From an uncultured Cellulophaga sp. (GTDB taxonomy: Bacteria; Bacteroidota; Bacteroidia; Flavobacteriales; Flavobacteriaceae): 50,077 nucleotides of DNA. Under the pieces are notes generated by a model, which worked only from the letters and a program-made list of their open reading frames with translations, searched no databases and was not told the origin of the DNA. The stretch spans positions 1 to 50,077 of the forward strand of contig CANLIE010000024.1 in assembly GCA_947491225.1 (NCBI GenBank). Direction: 5' to 3'. How positions within the stretch are numbered: the stretch's first letter is position 1; every line of letters starts with the position of its first letter. Both the position numbers and the translations under genes were made by a program. Of the stretch, positions 1 to 7,405 are shown piece by piece.

Positions 1-368
1 AAATAAAATCCAACTGCCGCTTCATTATAGAAATAATCTAATAATGTGAAATTTTTCATTACTGGATACTTTTCTGGTAAAAAATCTACATCACCAATAA
101 GCACTTCTTTGATTGGTAAAATATTAAAAGTTCCTTCTAGTTCAACTTCACTATTTTTGTTGGTTTTCCAACTTAGTTTCCATCTATTAATAACCGAATA
201 GAACCTAAGTAATTCTTTATCGAAATTAAGTGACTTATCAATACTAAACTCCTTATTATCAATTAACGAATTCTGAATCAAGTCAATTTTATCCCTTTTT
301 GAGCGAATAGCTCTATGTAATGGCATATTATACTCTTGTACATATTCTGTGAATAATTCTTTATTCAT
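1..368 (-). CDS. Partial immunity-like protein, possibly SUKH-like (runs off the left edge)
   Basis: An uninterrupted minus-strand frame runs from an ATG at 368 to the window edge, giving at least 122 residues without a stop. It starts MNKELFTEYVQEY. A central stretch FDKELLRFYSVINRWKLSW is followed by FNILPIKEV. This order (acidic helix, FY..N..W, then a hydrophobic strand with LP) resembles SMI1/KNR4 (SUKH) immunity proteins, but I cannot confirm the family and the C-terminus is missing. The ATG lies about ten bases after a short toxin-like C-terminal fragment on the same strand, the usual order for a toxin tip and its cognate immunity gene. By inference it protects against a nuclease-type or other polymorphic toxin. 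Confidence 0.6.
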   Translation of the reverse strand, partial: MNKELFTEYVQEYNMPLHRAIRSKRDKIDLIQNSLIDNKEFSIDKSLNFDKELLRFYSVINRWKLSWKTNKNSEVELEGTFNILPIKEVLIGDVDFLPEKYPVMKNFTLLDYFYNEAAVGFY

Positions 369-378
369 AATACACAAT

Positions 379-465
379 TTAAATTTCTATATGTTTTCTT
401 AACTTATCTAAACGAACTTTTCTTCCGTCTCTTGAGGCTTCCGGCATTTCTTCCAAAGCTTTTTC
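379..465 (-). pseudogene. C-terminal fragment of a toxin-like protein fused to the 37-bp repeat
   Basis: Reading minus from 465 gives EKALEEMPEASRDGRKVRL, then a basic tail ending KLRKHIEI and a TAA at 379-381. The frame is closed by a TAA (466-468) inside the adjacent 37-bp repeat, so only 28 codons survive and there is no start. The charged C-terminal tail just before an immunity-like ATG suggests the end of a polymorphic toxin tip left behind by recombination. No toxin family can be named from so little sequence. Confidence 0.45.
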
Positions 466-495
466 TTACTCTTACCGCCACTAGTTATAAATTAG
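459..495. repeat. 37-bp direct repeat, copy 1 (cassette boundary)
   Basis: The 37 bases here are identical to 1779-1815, including the cores cttactcttaccgccactag and ttataaattag. Outside it the two copies diverge at once. This copy sits 22 bp past the stop of the gene ending at 517 and directly abuts a toxin-like tail fragment. It carries a small dyad, taccgc (473-478) and gcggta (495-500), which copy 2 lacks on its right arm. Confidence 0.9.
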
Positions 496-516
496 CGGTA
501 GCGGGGTATTACCTGC

Positions 517-1230
517 TTATAATTCATCAGAAAAATAGAGTGGTATAGGTAATTCTTTAAACTCAATACCTGTAAGTTCTTGCTTTTCTATTTCATTTTT
601 GAGACGCTCTGATACTACATGGTTTAGTAGCATTACAAAATGGTAATCAAACTCTCTAAATGAGGGTTTCAGCACTAATTTCTCATAATTCCATAAATAT
701 CCCCAGTGTTTGTCTTTATACTCTTTTACCTCCTCTATAGACCCAAATTGTTTAACTTCAAAAGGAGTTTCTGTTTCTTCACGATCAAAATCATAATTAT
801 TAAAAGTGGTTTTTTCAAAATCAATATGTTTTTTGTAAGGATCCATCAACATTTGCCATACGTAGTATGGATAAAGCTTGTCCTCAAACAACACTTTTGC
901 CTTATAAAACTTTGATGGGCTTAACCTAAACTGCTCCAAACAGTTTTTAAATTTAGCTGATATCGGTGTTGACAAATCTTCGTTTGGAGTATGCATCCCC
1001 CACCAGATATGCCAATCGGCGATTACCGGTACTTCACCATCGTAGCCAAATCCCTCTCCAACCTCCTCTGGGGTTAAATAATCAAACTCATACTCTTGAT
1101 CATAAAATGTATTTGGCCCGTTTTTCCCTTGACCAAAAAAGGCTTCCCTATTTTTGACATGGGTGCCATTTAGCCCAGAAATAATTTTATTATTTAAATG
1201 TGTTTTATGATTCATTTCGTAATATTTCAT
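517..1230 (-). CDS. Imm11-like (DUF1629-type) immunity protein
   Basis: The protein has 237 residues if started at the ATG at 1230 (MKYYEMNHKTH). An upstream in-frame start at 1353 would add 41 residues that overlap the decayed ORF's tail, so I prefer 1230. The second half contains FDYHFVMLLNHVVSERLKNE followed by GIEFKELPIPL. That matches the C-terminal signature of imm11/DUF1629 proteins, in which a late-acting helix (VSERLK) precedes a G-[IV]-x-F strand. Imm11-type proteins are predicted immunity factors for polymorphic toxins. No signal peptide or membrane segment is visible, so it should be cytoplasmic. It lies between a decayed upstream ORF and the 37-bp repeat, fitting a toxin-immunity cassette. 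Family assignment is from motif memory only. Confidence 0.6.
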   Translation of the reverse strand: MKYYEMNHKTHLNNKIISGLNGTHVKNREAFFGQGKNGPNTFYDQEYEFDYLTPEEVGEGFGYDGEVPVIADWHIWWGMHTPNEDLSTPISAKFKNCLEQFRLSPSKFYKAKVLFEDKLYPYYVWQMLMDPYKKHIDFEKTTFNNYDFDREETETPFEVKQFGSIEEVKEYKDKHWGYLWNYEKLVLKPSFREFDYHFVMLLNHVVSERLKNEIEKQELTGIEFKELPIPLYFSDEL

Positions 1231-1258
1231 AATAATCTGCATTAAGTTTATATGTATT

Positions 1259-1780
1259 TTATAATTTGGTAACTGTAAAAAAATCCTCACGGTCAATATG
1301 CATTTTTCCTTTAATAAACACATTAGAAAACTGACTTTTGGCTCTGTCCACAATTTTTTTCAACTCTATTAAAGCCATATCGTATTGTTCATTTTTCATT
1401 AATGGACTCAATTTTATATTAATTTGTTCTCTGATAGCATCATTATATTTTTTATGATTCCAATGATATTAGTTTGGGCTTGTATAGTAATAGGTCTAAA
1501 AAATGAGATTGTATTTTTTGCAGTTTTTTTAAAAAAAGTTCATTTATATTAATCATACTTTTAAAATATTTGTATTCCCTAAATTATTGAATTTCACATA
1601 AGCAGGCAAAGCATTTGGGTTAACATATAACTCAAAAACTATGTTTATATTACCTGAATTATATTTTTATCGATTATCTGTATGTTAAACAACTTCCCTA
1701 AGAGTAAAATGGTATTTGTAATACCGATTTTAATACTTCTTGCTTCAAGGAAGACTCTATTATTTACAATGAGGTCTCCT
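1259..1780 (-). pseudogene. Decayed toxin-like ORF in three frames
   Basis: Three minus-strand stretches in different frames follow each other. About 1780-1640 reads EKGDLIVNNRVFLEARSIK and onward; about 1640-1455 reads FELYVNPNALPAYVKFNN and onward; about 1481-1259 reads YHWNHKKYNDAIREQ and ends HIDREDFFTVTKL. Stops in each frame and the frame changes mean no single protein is made. The third part, with H-W-N-H-K-K-Y-N, looks like the end of an HNH/AHH-type nuclease tip, but catalytic residues upstream cannot be seen and this identification is weak. The remnant starts right at the 37-bp repeat and leads directly into the Imm11-like gene, which supports a toxin-tip origin. Confidence 0.4.
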
Positions 1781-1815
1781 TTTTCTTACTCTTACCGCCA
1801 CTAGTTATAAATTAG
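1779..1815. repeat. 37-bp direct repeat, copy 2 (cassette boundary)
   Basis: Identical over 37 bases to 459-495. It begins 12 bp after the stop of the minus-strand gene ending at 1828 and abuts the decayed toxin-like ORF. As in copy 1, the phase leaving the repeat on the minus strand is TAA GAA AAA, so the attached fragments are in the same reading register. Confidence 0.9.
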
Positions 1816-1827
1816 GGAGACGATATA

Positions 1828-2226
1828 TTATTCAATATCCTTTTCACTTATGCTATTCTTAGTTAGCCTCCATTCTTTCAAATCGTTCTCATTGACTGAT
1901 ATTTCAACAATACGATATGTATCTGTTTCCATATCATATATTGATTTTGTTGCGGGTTTTAAAAAACTTTTAGTAATGATATTTTTTACCACCTCTTGAG
2001 TTTTCTCAACTTTTAAAAGTTCTTGAATCCTATTTCTTATGTTTTTTAAACTCTCTGGTGTTTTCATTTTATTATGGAAATTTGCGATATAAGCAAGAGA
2101 TGTTTGATACAAAAAATATTTTCTGATTGTATAGTCATCTCCATACTCTATAAACTGAATTACTTGCATTTGGTCTCCAAAATACTTTTTGAACCACTTA
2201 CCTACTTCTTTAGTCAACTCCATCAT
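1828..2226 (-). CDS. Unrecognised small cytoplasmic protein, possible immunity protein (second half of a split gene?)
   Basis: The protein has 132 residues, starting MMELTKEVGKWFKKYFGD, with mixed helix and strand composition and no signal peptide or membrane segment. I do not recognise the family. Its ATGATG overlaps the TGA of the 54-residue ORF upstream (2223-2387), so the two are either translationally coupled or halves of one ~186-residue protein split by a one-base frameshift. Size and place, between another immunity-like gene and the 37-bp repeat, suggest an immunity protein, but that is inference from context. Confidence 0.5.
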   Translation of the reverse strand: MMELTKEVGKWFKKYFGDQMQVIQFIEYGDDYTIRKYFLYQTSLAYIANFHNKMKTPESLKNIRNRIQELLKVEKTQEVVKNIITKSFLKPATKSIYDMETDTYRIVEISVNENDLKEWRLTKNSISEKDIE

Positions 2227-2387
2227 TTCTGGTATAAAACCCTTAGAGTATTTCCATCAAAATGCCTGATCAACAAAGTATTTTGATTGGAAGTGTCTTT
2301 AGTTATATACAAAGCTCCTTTAAATCCATTTAAAATTCTTTGTAAGTTATTTTCTTTATTAATTTTATTAAAATCCTTCATAAACAT
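2223..2387 (-). CDS. 54-residue ORF overlapping the next gene by ATGA; probable N-terminal half of a split gene
   Basis: From the ATG at 2387 (or the in-frame ATG at 2381) the frame gives MFMKDFNKINKENNLQRILN, then a segment with ALYITKDTS and TLLIRHFDGN, ending LYQK and TGA at 2223-2225. The stop overlaps the ATG of the following ORF as ATGA. The fragment looks like the start of a globular domain (helix, then two strands) rather than a complete protein, so a frameshifted immunity gene is more likely than two genes. A sequencing error cannot be excluded. Confidence 0.4.
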   Translation of the reverse strand: MFMKDFNKINKENNLQRILNGFKGALYITKDTSNQNTLLIRHFDGNTLRVLYQK

Positions 2388-2419
2388 TTTATTATTCTAT
2401 GTGGATATAATAGATAGTT

Positions 2420-2800
2420 TTACTGAGGGTTAATTACTCCATTAAATGACGCTAATTCAGCCATCCATCCTTCTATTACATTAATTACTCTTTGTCTATC
2501 TCTGGTCTTTACTCTCCGATATGGCTTATCCCAATCTTCATCTTTTATTAGAACGGTTTCATAATACCCTTCAGGAGAAGCTTCAGGATACCATCCCATA
2601 TCTATAATAAAAGGGTAATTCTGATGACTAATCTGTAATATCCCCTGAGTAAAAAGATTCCAAGGATTATTTTCATAAATCCCATCTATTTTAATATTAT
2701 CCCCAGGATCTAGCTCCAAAAAATTGTTATAAATCATTACCCAAGCAGTTGGTATTCTTAAGGAACATAATTTTATGTTTTTGAGTGTTAATTTTTTCAT
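2420..2800 (-). CDS. Immunity-like small cytoplasmic protein
   Basis: The protein has 126 residues and begins MKKLTLKNIKLCSLRIPTAW. It contains IPTAWVMIYNNFLELDPGD, then a strand with FIIDMGWYPEASPEGYYETV, then a C-terminal helix ending EGWMAEL. The pattern P-T-x-W...N.F.E.DP, ID.GWYPE..P.G and a final helix recalls small single-domain proteins found beside polymorphic toxins. I cannot give a family accession. No signal peptide or membrane segment is visible. It is the first gene of the minus-strand island, next to the tandem array, and reads away from it. Confidence 0.55.
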   Translation of the reverse strand: MKKLTLKNIKLCSLRIPTAWVMIYNNFLELDPGDNIKIDGIYENNPWNLFTQGILQISHQNYPFIIDMGWYPEASPEGYYETVLIKDEDWDKPYRRVKTRDRQRVINVIEGWMAELASFNGVINPQ

Positions 2801-2924
2801 ATTTTTAATTGTGAAATACAGCCTAACATTGAAAAAGTTCTAGTTCATTTTTTAACGGAACGGTTATTCTTAGTTGTTTCTGTAATTTTAAGTCTATAAA
2901 TATTACTTAAATATACAAAAATCA

Positions 2925-4099
2925 CACTTTAACGAAAATAGTTTAGTCTTTTTTCTAAAATCTATCAGCGTAGCGGTCTTGTTTTCTTTTTCAGAGTCAA
3001 GCATCAGGATTCAAGAATCTAGAAAATAGAGTATAGAATAGAGATGTCCTCACTTTAATGAAAATAGTTTAGTCTTTTTTCTTGAATCTATCAGCGTAGC
3101 GGTCTTGTTTTCTTTTTCAGAGTCAAGCAGGATTCAAGAATCTAGAAAATAGAGTATAGAATAGAGATGTCCTTACTTTAACGAAAATAGTTTAGTCTTT
3201 TTTCTTGAATCTATCAGCGTAGCGGTCTTGTTTTCTTTTTCAGAGCCAAGCAGGATTCAAGAATCTAGAAAATAGAGTATAGAATAGAGATGTCCTCACT
3301 TTAACGAAAATAGTTTAGTCTTTTTTCTAAAATCTATCAGCGTAGCGGTCTTGTTTTCTTTTTCAGAGCCAAGCAGGATTCAAGAATCTAGAAAATAGAG
3401 TATAGAATAGAGGTGTCCTCACTTTAATGAAAATAGTTTAGTCTTTTTTCTTGAATCTATCAGCGTAGCGATCTTGTTTTCTTTTTCAGAGCCAAGCAGG
3501 ATTCAAGAATCTAGAAAATAGAGTATAGAATAGAGATGTCCTCACTTTAACGAAAATAGTTTAGTCTTTTTTCTTGAATCTATCAGCATAGGGGTCTTGT
3601 TTTCTTTTTCAGAGCCAAGCAGGATTCAAGAATCTAGAAAATAGAGTATAGAATAGAGGTGTCCTCACTTTAACGAAAATAGTTTAGTCTTTTTTCTAAA
3701 ATCTATCAGCGTAGCGATCTTGTTTTCTTTTTCAGAGTCAAGAGTCAGGATTCAAGAATCTAGAAAATAGAGTATAGAATAGAGATGTCTTACTTTAATG
3801 AAAATAGTTTAGTCTTTTTTCTTGAATCTATCAGCATAGCGATCTTGTTTTCTTTTTTGGAGCCAAGAGTCAGGATTCAAGAATCTAGAAAATAGAGTAT
3901 AGAATAGAGATGTCCTCACTTTAATGAAAATAGTTTAGTCTTTTTTCTTGAATCTATCAGCGAAGCGGTCTTGTTTTCTTTTTCAGAGTCAAGAGTCAGG
4001 ATTCAAGAATCTAGAAAATAGAGTATAGAATAGAGATGTCCTCACTTTAATGAAAATAGTTTAGTCTTTTTTCTTGAATCTATCAGCGAAGCGGTCTTG
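2925..4099. repeat. Ten-copy tandem array, unit 123-126 bp, with period-three higher-order structure
   Basis: The anchor gtttagtc begins at 2941, 3067, 3190, 3313, 3436, 3559, 3682, 3807, 3933 and 4059, so spacings are 126, five of 123 (six counting 3067-3190), 125, 126 and 126. The last unit stops after gcggtcttg. Each unit carries ttcttgaatc facing gattcaagaa, a 10-bp inverted pair about 50 bp apart, and the block aatagagtatagaataga. Units 1, 4 and 7 share the variant ctaaaatc in place of cttgaatc. Units 1, 3, 4, 6 and 7 have aacg where 2, 5, 8, 9 and 10 have aatg. No long ORF runs through it. It separates the accessory island from purD. Confidence 0.93.
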
Positions 4100-4105
4100 A
4101 TTCTT

Positions 4106-4139
4106 GTCTCTAATAACGAAGAGACCTTTTTTCTTTTTT
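4106..4139 (+). terminator. Plus-strand intrinsic terminator at the end of the tandem array
   Basis: Stem gtctct (4106-4111) pairs with agagac (4120-4125) around an 8-base loop, then a long T-rich run to about 4141. No plus-strand gene lies upstream in the window; only the tandem array does. It lies just before the purD promoter. Confidence 0.65.
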
Positions 4140-4166
4140 TTTAAAGGATATTAATTCGTCATACTG

Positions 4167-4174
4167 TATTTTTG
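4167..4174 (+). promoter_or_regulatory. Probable -7 promoter box of purD
   Basis: The sequence tatttttg fits the Bacteroidota -7 consensus TAnnTTTG and ends 16 bp before the purD ATG. No TTG at the usual -33 spacing is obvious, so this rests on the -7 box and position. Confidence 0.5.
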
Positions 4175-4190
4175 TTCAAATTTTTAGATT

Positions 4191-5462
4191 ATGAATATTC
4201 TTATCCTTGGGTCTGGTGGTAGAGAACATACTATTGCTTGGAAACTGAGTCAAAGTCCAAAACTTAATAAACTTTTTGTAGCACCAGGAAATGCTGGTAC
4301 TGCTAGCATTGCTAAAAATATACCAATTGGTGTAAATGATTTTCAAGCTATAAAAGAAATTGTTTTAGCAGAGCAAATTTCTATGGTTGTAGTTGGTCCA
4401 GAGGATCCATTGGTAAATGGTGTGCATGATTTTTTCTTGAATGATATTGACCTAAAAAGTATAGCTGTAATAGGGCCACAAAAAGCAGCAGCAACTTTAG
4501 AAGGCAGTAAAGATTTTGCAAAGGAGTTTATGATGCGCCATAACATACCTACGGCGGCCTATAAAAGCTTTACAGCTGCCACTTTAGCAGAAGGACAAGA
4601 TTTTTTAGAAACATTAAAAGCTCCTTATGTACTAAAAGCAGATGGGTTAGCAGCAGGTAAAGGTGTTTTAATTTTACAAGATTTAGAAGAAGCTAAAAAA
4701 GAGCTTTCTGCTATGTTAGTAGGTTCTAAATTTGGTAATGCAAGCACAACGGTTGTTATAGAAGAATTTTTAGATGGTATAGAACTAAGCGTTTTTGTGC
4801 TAACAGATGGTAAAAACCACAAAGTGTTACCAACAGCAAAAGATTACAAGCGTATTGGCGAAGGTGATACAGGTTTAAATACGGGTGGTATGGGTGCTAT
4901 TTCTCCAGTTCCGTTTGCTAGTGAAGACTTTATGAATAAAATACATACCCAAGTTGTAAAACCAACGGTAGATGGCTTGGTAAAAGACAACCTACCATAC
5001 AAAGGATTTATTTTTATTGGGCTGATAAAAGTTGACGGTGAGCCTAAGGTAATTGAGTACAATGTACGTTTAGGAGATCCTGAGACAGAAGTTGTATTAC
5101 CACGTATTAAAAATGATTTGGTTGAGGTTTTTGAAGCTGTAGCAAACCAAACCTTAGACCAAATAGAAATAGAGATTGATGAAAGAACGGCGACAACAGT
5201 AATGACCGTTTCTGGCGGTTACCCAGAAGCATATGAAAAAGGGAAAGAAATTACAGGTTTAGATGAAATTGATGATTCCATTGTTTTTCATGCAGGTACA
5301 GCATTAAACGGAGACAAGGTTGTGACTAGCGGCGGTCGTGTAATGGCTGTCACTTCTTTTGGAGGCAATTTTAAAGAAGCTTTAGCTCTATCGTATAAAA
5401 ACGTAGAAAAGCTTCATTTTGATAAAATAAACTATAGAAAAGATTTAGGGTTCGATTTGTAG
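4191..5462 (+). CDS. purD: Phosphoribosylamine-glycine ligase (GAR synthetase)
   Basis: Joins glycine to phosphoribosylamine with ATP to give GAR, the second step of de novo purine synthesis, in the cytoplasm. The protein has 423 residues, the usual length for the family. The N-domain begins MNILILGSGGREHTIAWKL. The ATP-grasp domain shows KADGLAAGKG at 149-158, TGGMGAISP at 231-239 and RLGDPETE at 293-300, the conserved PurD metal and nucleotide motifs. The ATG at 4191 matches the family N-terminus. It stands alone, with its own -7 box and a strong terminator, not in a pur operon. Confidence 0.97.
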   Translation: MNILILGSGGREHTIAWKLSQSPKLNKLFVAPGNAGTASIAKNIPIGVNDFQAIKEIVLAEQISMVVVGPEDPLVNGVHDFFLNDIDLKSIAVIGPQKAAATLEGSKDFAKEFMMRHNIPTAAYKSFTAATLAEGQDFLETLKAPYVLKADGLAAGKGVLILQDLEEAKKELSAMLVGSKFGNASTTVVIEEFLDGIELSVFVLTDGKNHKVLPTAKDYKRIGEGDTGLNTGGMGAISPVPFASEDFMNKIHTQVVKPTVDGLVKDNLPYKGFIFIGLIKVDGEPKVIEYNVRLGDPETEVVLPRIKNDLVEVFEAVANQTLDQIEIEIDERTATTVMTVSGGYPEAYEKGKEITGLDEIDDSIVFHAGTALNGDKVVTSGGRVMAVTSFGGNFKEALALSYKNVEKLHFDKINYRKDLGFDL

Positions 5463-5476
5463 AGATAATGATAAAT

Positions 5477-5521
5477 AAAAAATCCAACAAAATGCATATT
5501 ATGCATTTTGTTGGATTTTTT
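5477..5521. terminator. 45-bp near-perfect inverted repeat, bidirectional terminator
   Basis: Left arm aaaaaatccaacaaaatgca mirrors right arm tgcattttgttggatttttt, with A and T runs at both ends. It lies 14 bp after purD and downstream of the converging gene that ends at 5571, so it can stop transcription from both sides. Confidence 0.9.
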
Positions 5522-5570
5522 ATTTAAAAGTGCCTTTTCTATTATAGCAAACCGCTAGGACACTATCAGT

Positions 5571-5804
5571 TTATATTTTAATATAAGAGTGTGCATTAAC
5601 ACTTTTATCTTCTTCACCGTTGGCAGCGTGTTTTTTAAGTTGCAACATCCAATATACCATTGCAATGGCACCAATAATCATAAAAATCCAGTTTAGCGTA
5701 TTGGCTCCCCACCAGTTTTCTAATTCCATTGCACGTAATGCATCATAAGGAGCAAAAAGTATATCAACAAATAAATCCTCTATTGCTTTAAAAAATGTTT
5801 TCAT
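5571..5804 (-). CDS. DUF6341 family small membrane protein
   Basis: The protein has 77 residues from the ATG at 5804 (MKTFFKAIEDLFVDILFAPY). A longer reading from 5873 would overlap the divergent gene at 5846 and does not match the family start. It has the hallmark ELENWWGANTLNWIFMIIG, one membrane helix at about 36-55, and an acidic tail with EEDKSVNAHSY. This flavobacterial family (DUF6341) is short and regularly sits divergent to DUF6427. Some database entries call it uracil phosphoribosyltransferase, which the sequence does not support. Its function is unknown. Confidence 0.85.
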   Translation of the reverse strand: MKTFFKAIEDLFVDILFAPYDALRAMELENWWGANTLNWIFMIIGAIAMVYWMLQLKKHAANGEEDKSVNAHSYIKI

Positions 5805-5845
5805 CTTATATGTATATTTACCCTGCAAAAATATAAAAACTATAG

Positions 5846-6781
5846 ATGATTTCAAGCTTTTTTGGAAAAACAAAACCTATAAATTACATAATAGTACTTA
5901 CGTTCTTGTTTATATTCTATTGTATAGCACGTTTTTTAAGGCTTAACGCTGACGTAACACCACAATTTTTATTTAGTGCCATTGGTGTACTATCTATTCT
6001 ATTATTTAGCTTTTTTGTGGTAAATTTTATAGTAAAGCGGAATAAAATAACAAAGGCAAACTCTTTTGCTATTCTGTTTTATGGACTTTTATGGGTTCTT
6101 TTTCCAGAATCATTACTAGATAATAATGGCATATTTTGTAGTTTTTTTATATTACTTGCTACAAGAAAACTATTGAGTTTAAAATCTCTAAAAGATATTA
6201 GATATAAAATATTTGATGCTACTATGTGGGTTTTAATAGCTAGTTTGTTTTATGATTGGGCATTATTATATCTTTTATGGATTTTTATTGCAATTTATAT
6301 TTATGAGCCTAAAAACATAAGAAATTGGTTTGTTCCTTTATCAGCTTTTATTGCTATATTTCTAATAACATTAAGTATTCTTCTTTTGTGTGAAAAGACA
6401 GATTTTTTTCAAAATCATTATACATTTTCCCTAGAACTTGATGAAGAACTACTACTTGATTGGAAAAAAGGCGCTAAACTAATCATATATATAATAATAA
6501 CATTGTTCGTGAGTTTTTGGGCAGGAGTTAGGTTAGTAAAGTCAGGAGTAGGGCGTGTCTCCAGCATAAGGTTAATTACCTTTTCTTTTTCAATAGGAAT
6601 TATTTTAACTCTTTTAGAGGCATCAAATGAAGTTTTTCCAATACTAGTTACATTTTTTCCAGCTAGTGTCTTTTTAACAAATTATGTAGAAGCATTACGT
6701 AACCCACGTATACGAGAGTTAGTGCTTATTTCATCAATTATCACCCCTTTTTTAGTGTTTGTTTTTGAGTATATAAATTAG
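5846..6781 (+). CDS. DUF6427 family polytopic membrane protein
   Basis: The protein has 311 residues, starting MISSFFGKTKPINYIIVLTF. It is dominated by about eight to nine hydrophobic helices with aromatic-rich segments and few charged loops. The N-terminal F-F-x-K-x-x-P-x-N-Y and the neighbourhood (DUF6341 divergent, DUF4254 and a family 9 glycosyltransferase downstream) are typical of DUF6427 in flavobacteria. Inner-membrane location is clear. The role is unknown; the neighbours suggest envelope or surface polysaccharide work. The start is 42 bp upstream of, and divergent from, the DUF6341 ATG. Confidence 0.8.
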   Translation: MISSFFGKTKPINYIIVLTFLFIFYCIARFLRLNADVTPQFLFSAIGVLSILLFSFFVVNFIVKRNKITKANSFAILFYGLLWVLFPESLLDNNGIFCSFFILLATRKLLSLKSLKDIRYKIFDATMWVLIASLFYDWALLYLLWIFIAIYIYEPKNIRNWFVPLSAFIAIFLITLSILLLCEKTDFFQNHYTFSLELDEELLLDWKKGAKLIIYIIITLFVSFWAGVRLVKSGVGRVSSIRLITFSFSIGIILTLLEASNEVFPILVTFFPASVFLTNYVEALRNPRIRELVLISSIITPFLVFVFEYIN

Positions 6782-6782
6782 G

Positions 6783-6790
6783 TATCTTTG
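6783..6790 (+). promoter_or_regulatory. Probable -7 promoter box of the DUF4254 gene
   Basis: The sequence tatctttg matches TAnnTTTG, with ttg at 6759-6761 or 6765-6767 as candidate -33 elements. The box lies at the very end of the DUF6427 gene, 15 bp before the preferred ATG at 6806, implying a short leader and a separate transcript. Confidence 0.5.
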
Positions 6791-6805
6791 CTTAAAATTA
6801 GTAGT

Positions 6806-7405
6806 ATGTTTAGTGATTTTGCATTCAAAATATTTAACGAAAGTATAGAAGAATATCATATCAAGGATGATGTGTACCAATCGTTTCATAATCCATATCC
6901 AAAAGATGAGATTGCTCATTTATTGTATAGAAAAAACTGGATAGATACTGTACAATGGCATTATGAGGATATTATAAGAGATCCTAATATAGATGCTACT
7001 GACGCTTTAGTCTTAAAGCGTAAAATTGACGCTAGTAACCAGGACAGAACGGATTTGGTTGAATATATAGATAGTTTTTTTCTTAAAAAGTACCAATCAG
7101 TTCAAATTAAGAATGGCGCAATCATAAACACAGAAAGTCCTGCTTGGGCCATAGATAGGTTGTCTATTCTAGCATTAAAGGTGTACCATATGCAAGAAGA
7201 AGCTACAAGAGCAGATGCATCTGAAGAACACAAAAAGAAATGTCAAGTTAAATTAGATATTTTAGTAGAACAAAAGAAAGATTTATCTACTGCAATAGAT
7301 CAATTATTAGCAGATATAGAAGCAGGCAACAAGTATATGAAAGTCTACAAACAGATGAAAATGTACAATGATGATGAGCTAAACCCTGTATTACGTGCAA
7401 AGTAA
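6806..7405 (+). CDS. DUF4254 domain-containing protein
   Basis: The protein has 199 residues from the ATG at 6806 (MFSDFAFKIFNESIEEYHI). A TTG six codons upstream lies within the -7 box and is unlikely to be used. The helical protein contains NPYPKDEIAHLLYRKNWIDT and DRLSILALKVYHMQEE, both characteristic of DUF4254, a Bacteroidota family found next to glycosyltransferases of LPS synthesis. It has no membrane segment. Its last codons overlap the GTG start of the glycosyltransferase gene, so the two are translationally coupled. The activity is unknown. Confidence 0.85.
   Translation: MFSDFAFKIFNESIEEYHIKDDVYQSFHNPYPKDEIAHLLYRKNWIDTVQWHYEDIIRDPNIDATDALVLKRKIDASNQDRTDLVEYIDSFFLKKYQSVQIKNGAIINTESPAWAIDRLSILALKVYHMQEEATRADASEEHKKKCQVKLDILVEQKKDLSTAIDQLLADIEAGNKYMKVYKQMKMYNDDELNPVLRAK

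Noticed and set aside
517-1353. Longer start (1353) for the Imm11-like gene
   Set aside because: The extra 41 residues coincide with the tail of the decayed upstream ORF read in another frame and are not immunity-like.
2925-4099. CRISPR array
   Set aside because: Repeat units of 123-126 bp follow each other with no unique spacers, and there are no cas genes in the window.
5571-5873. 100-residue version of the DUF6341 protein
   Set aside because: It would overlap the divergent DUF6427 start, and the family begins at MKTFFKAIEDL (5804).
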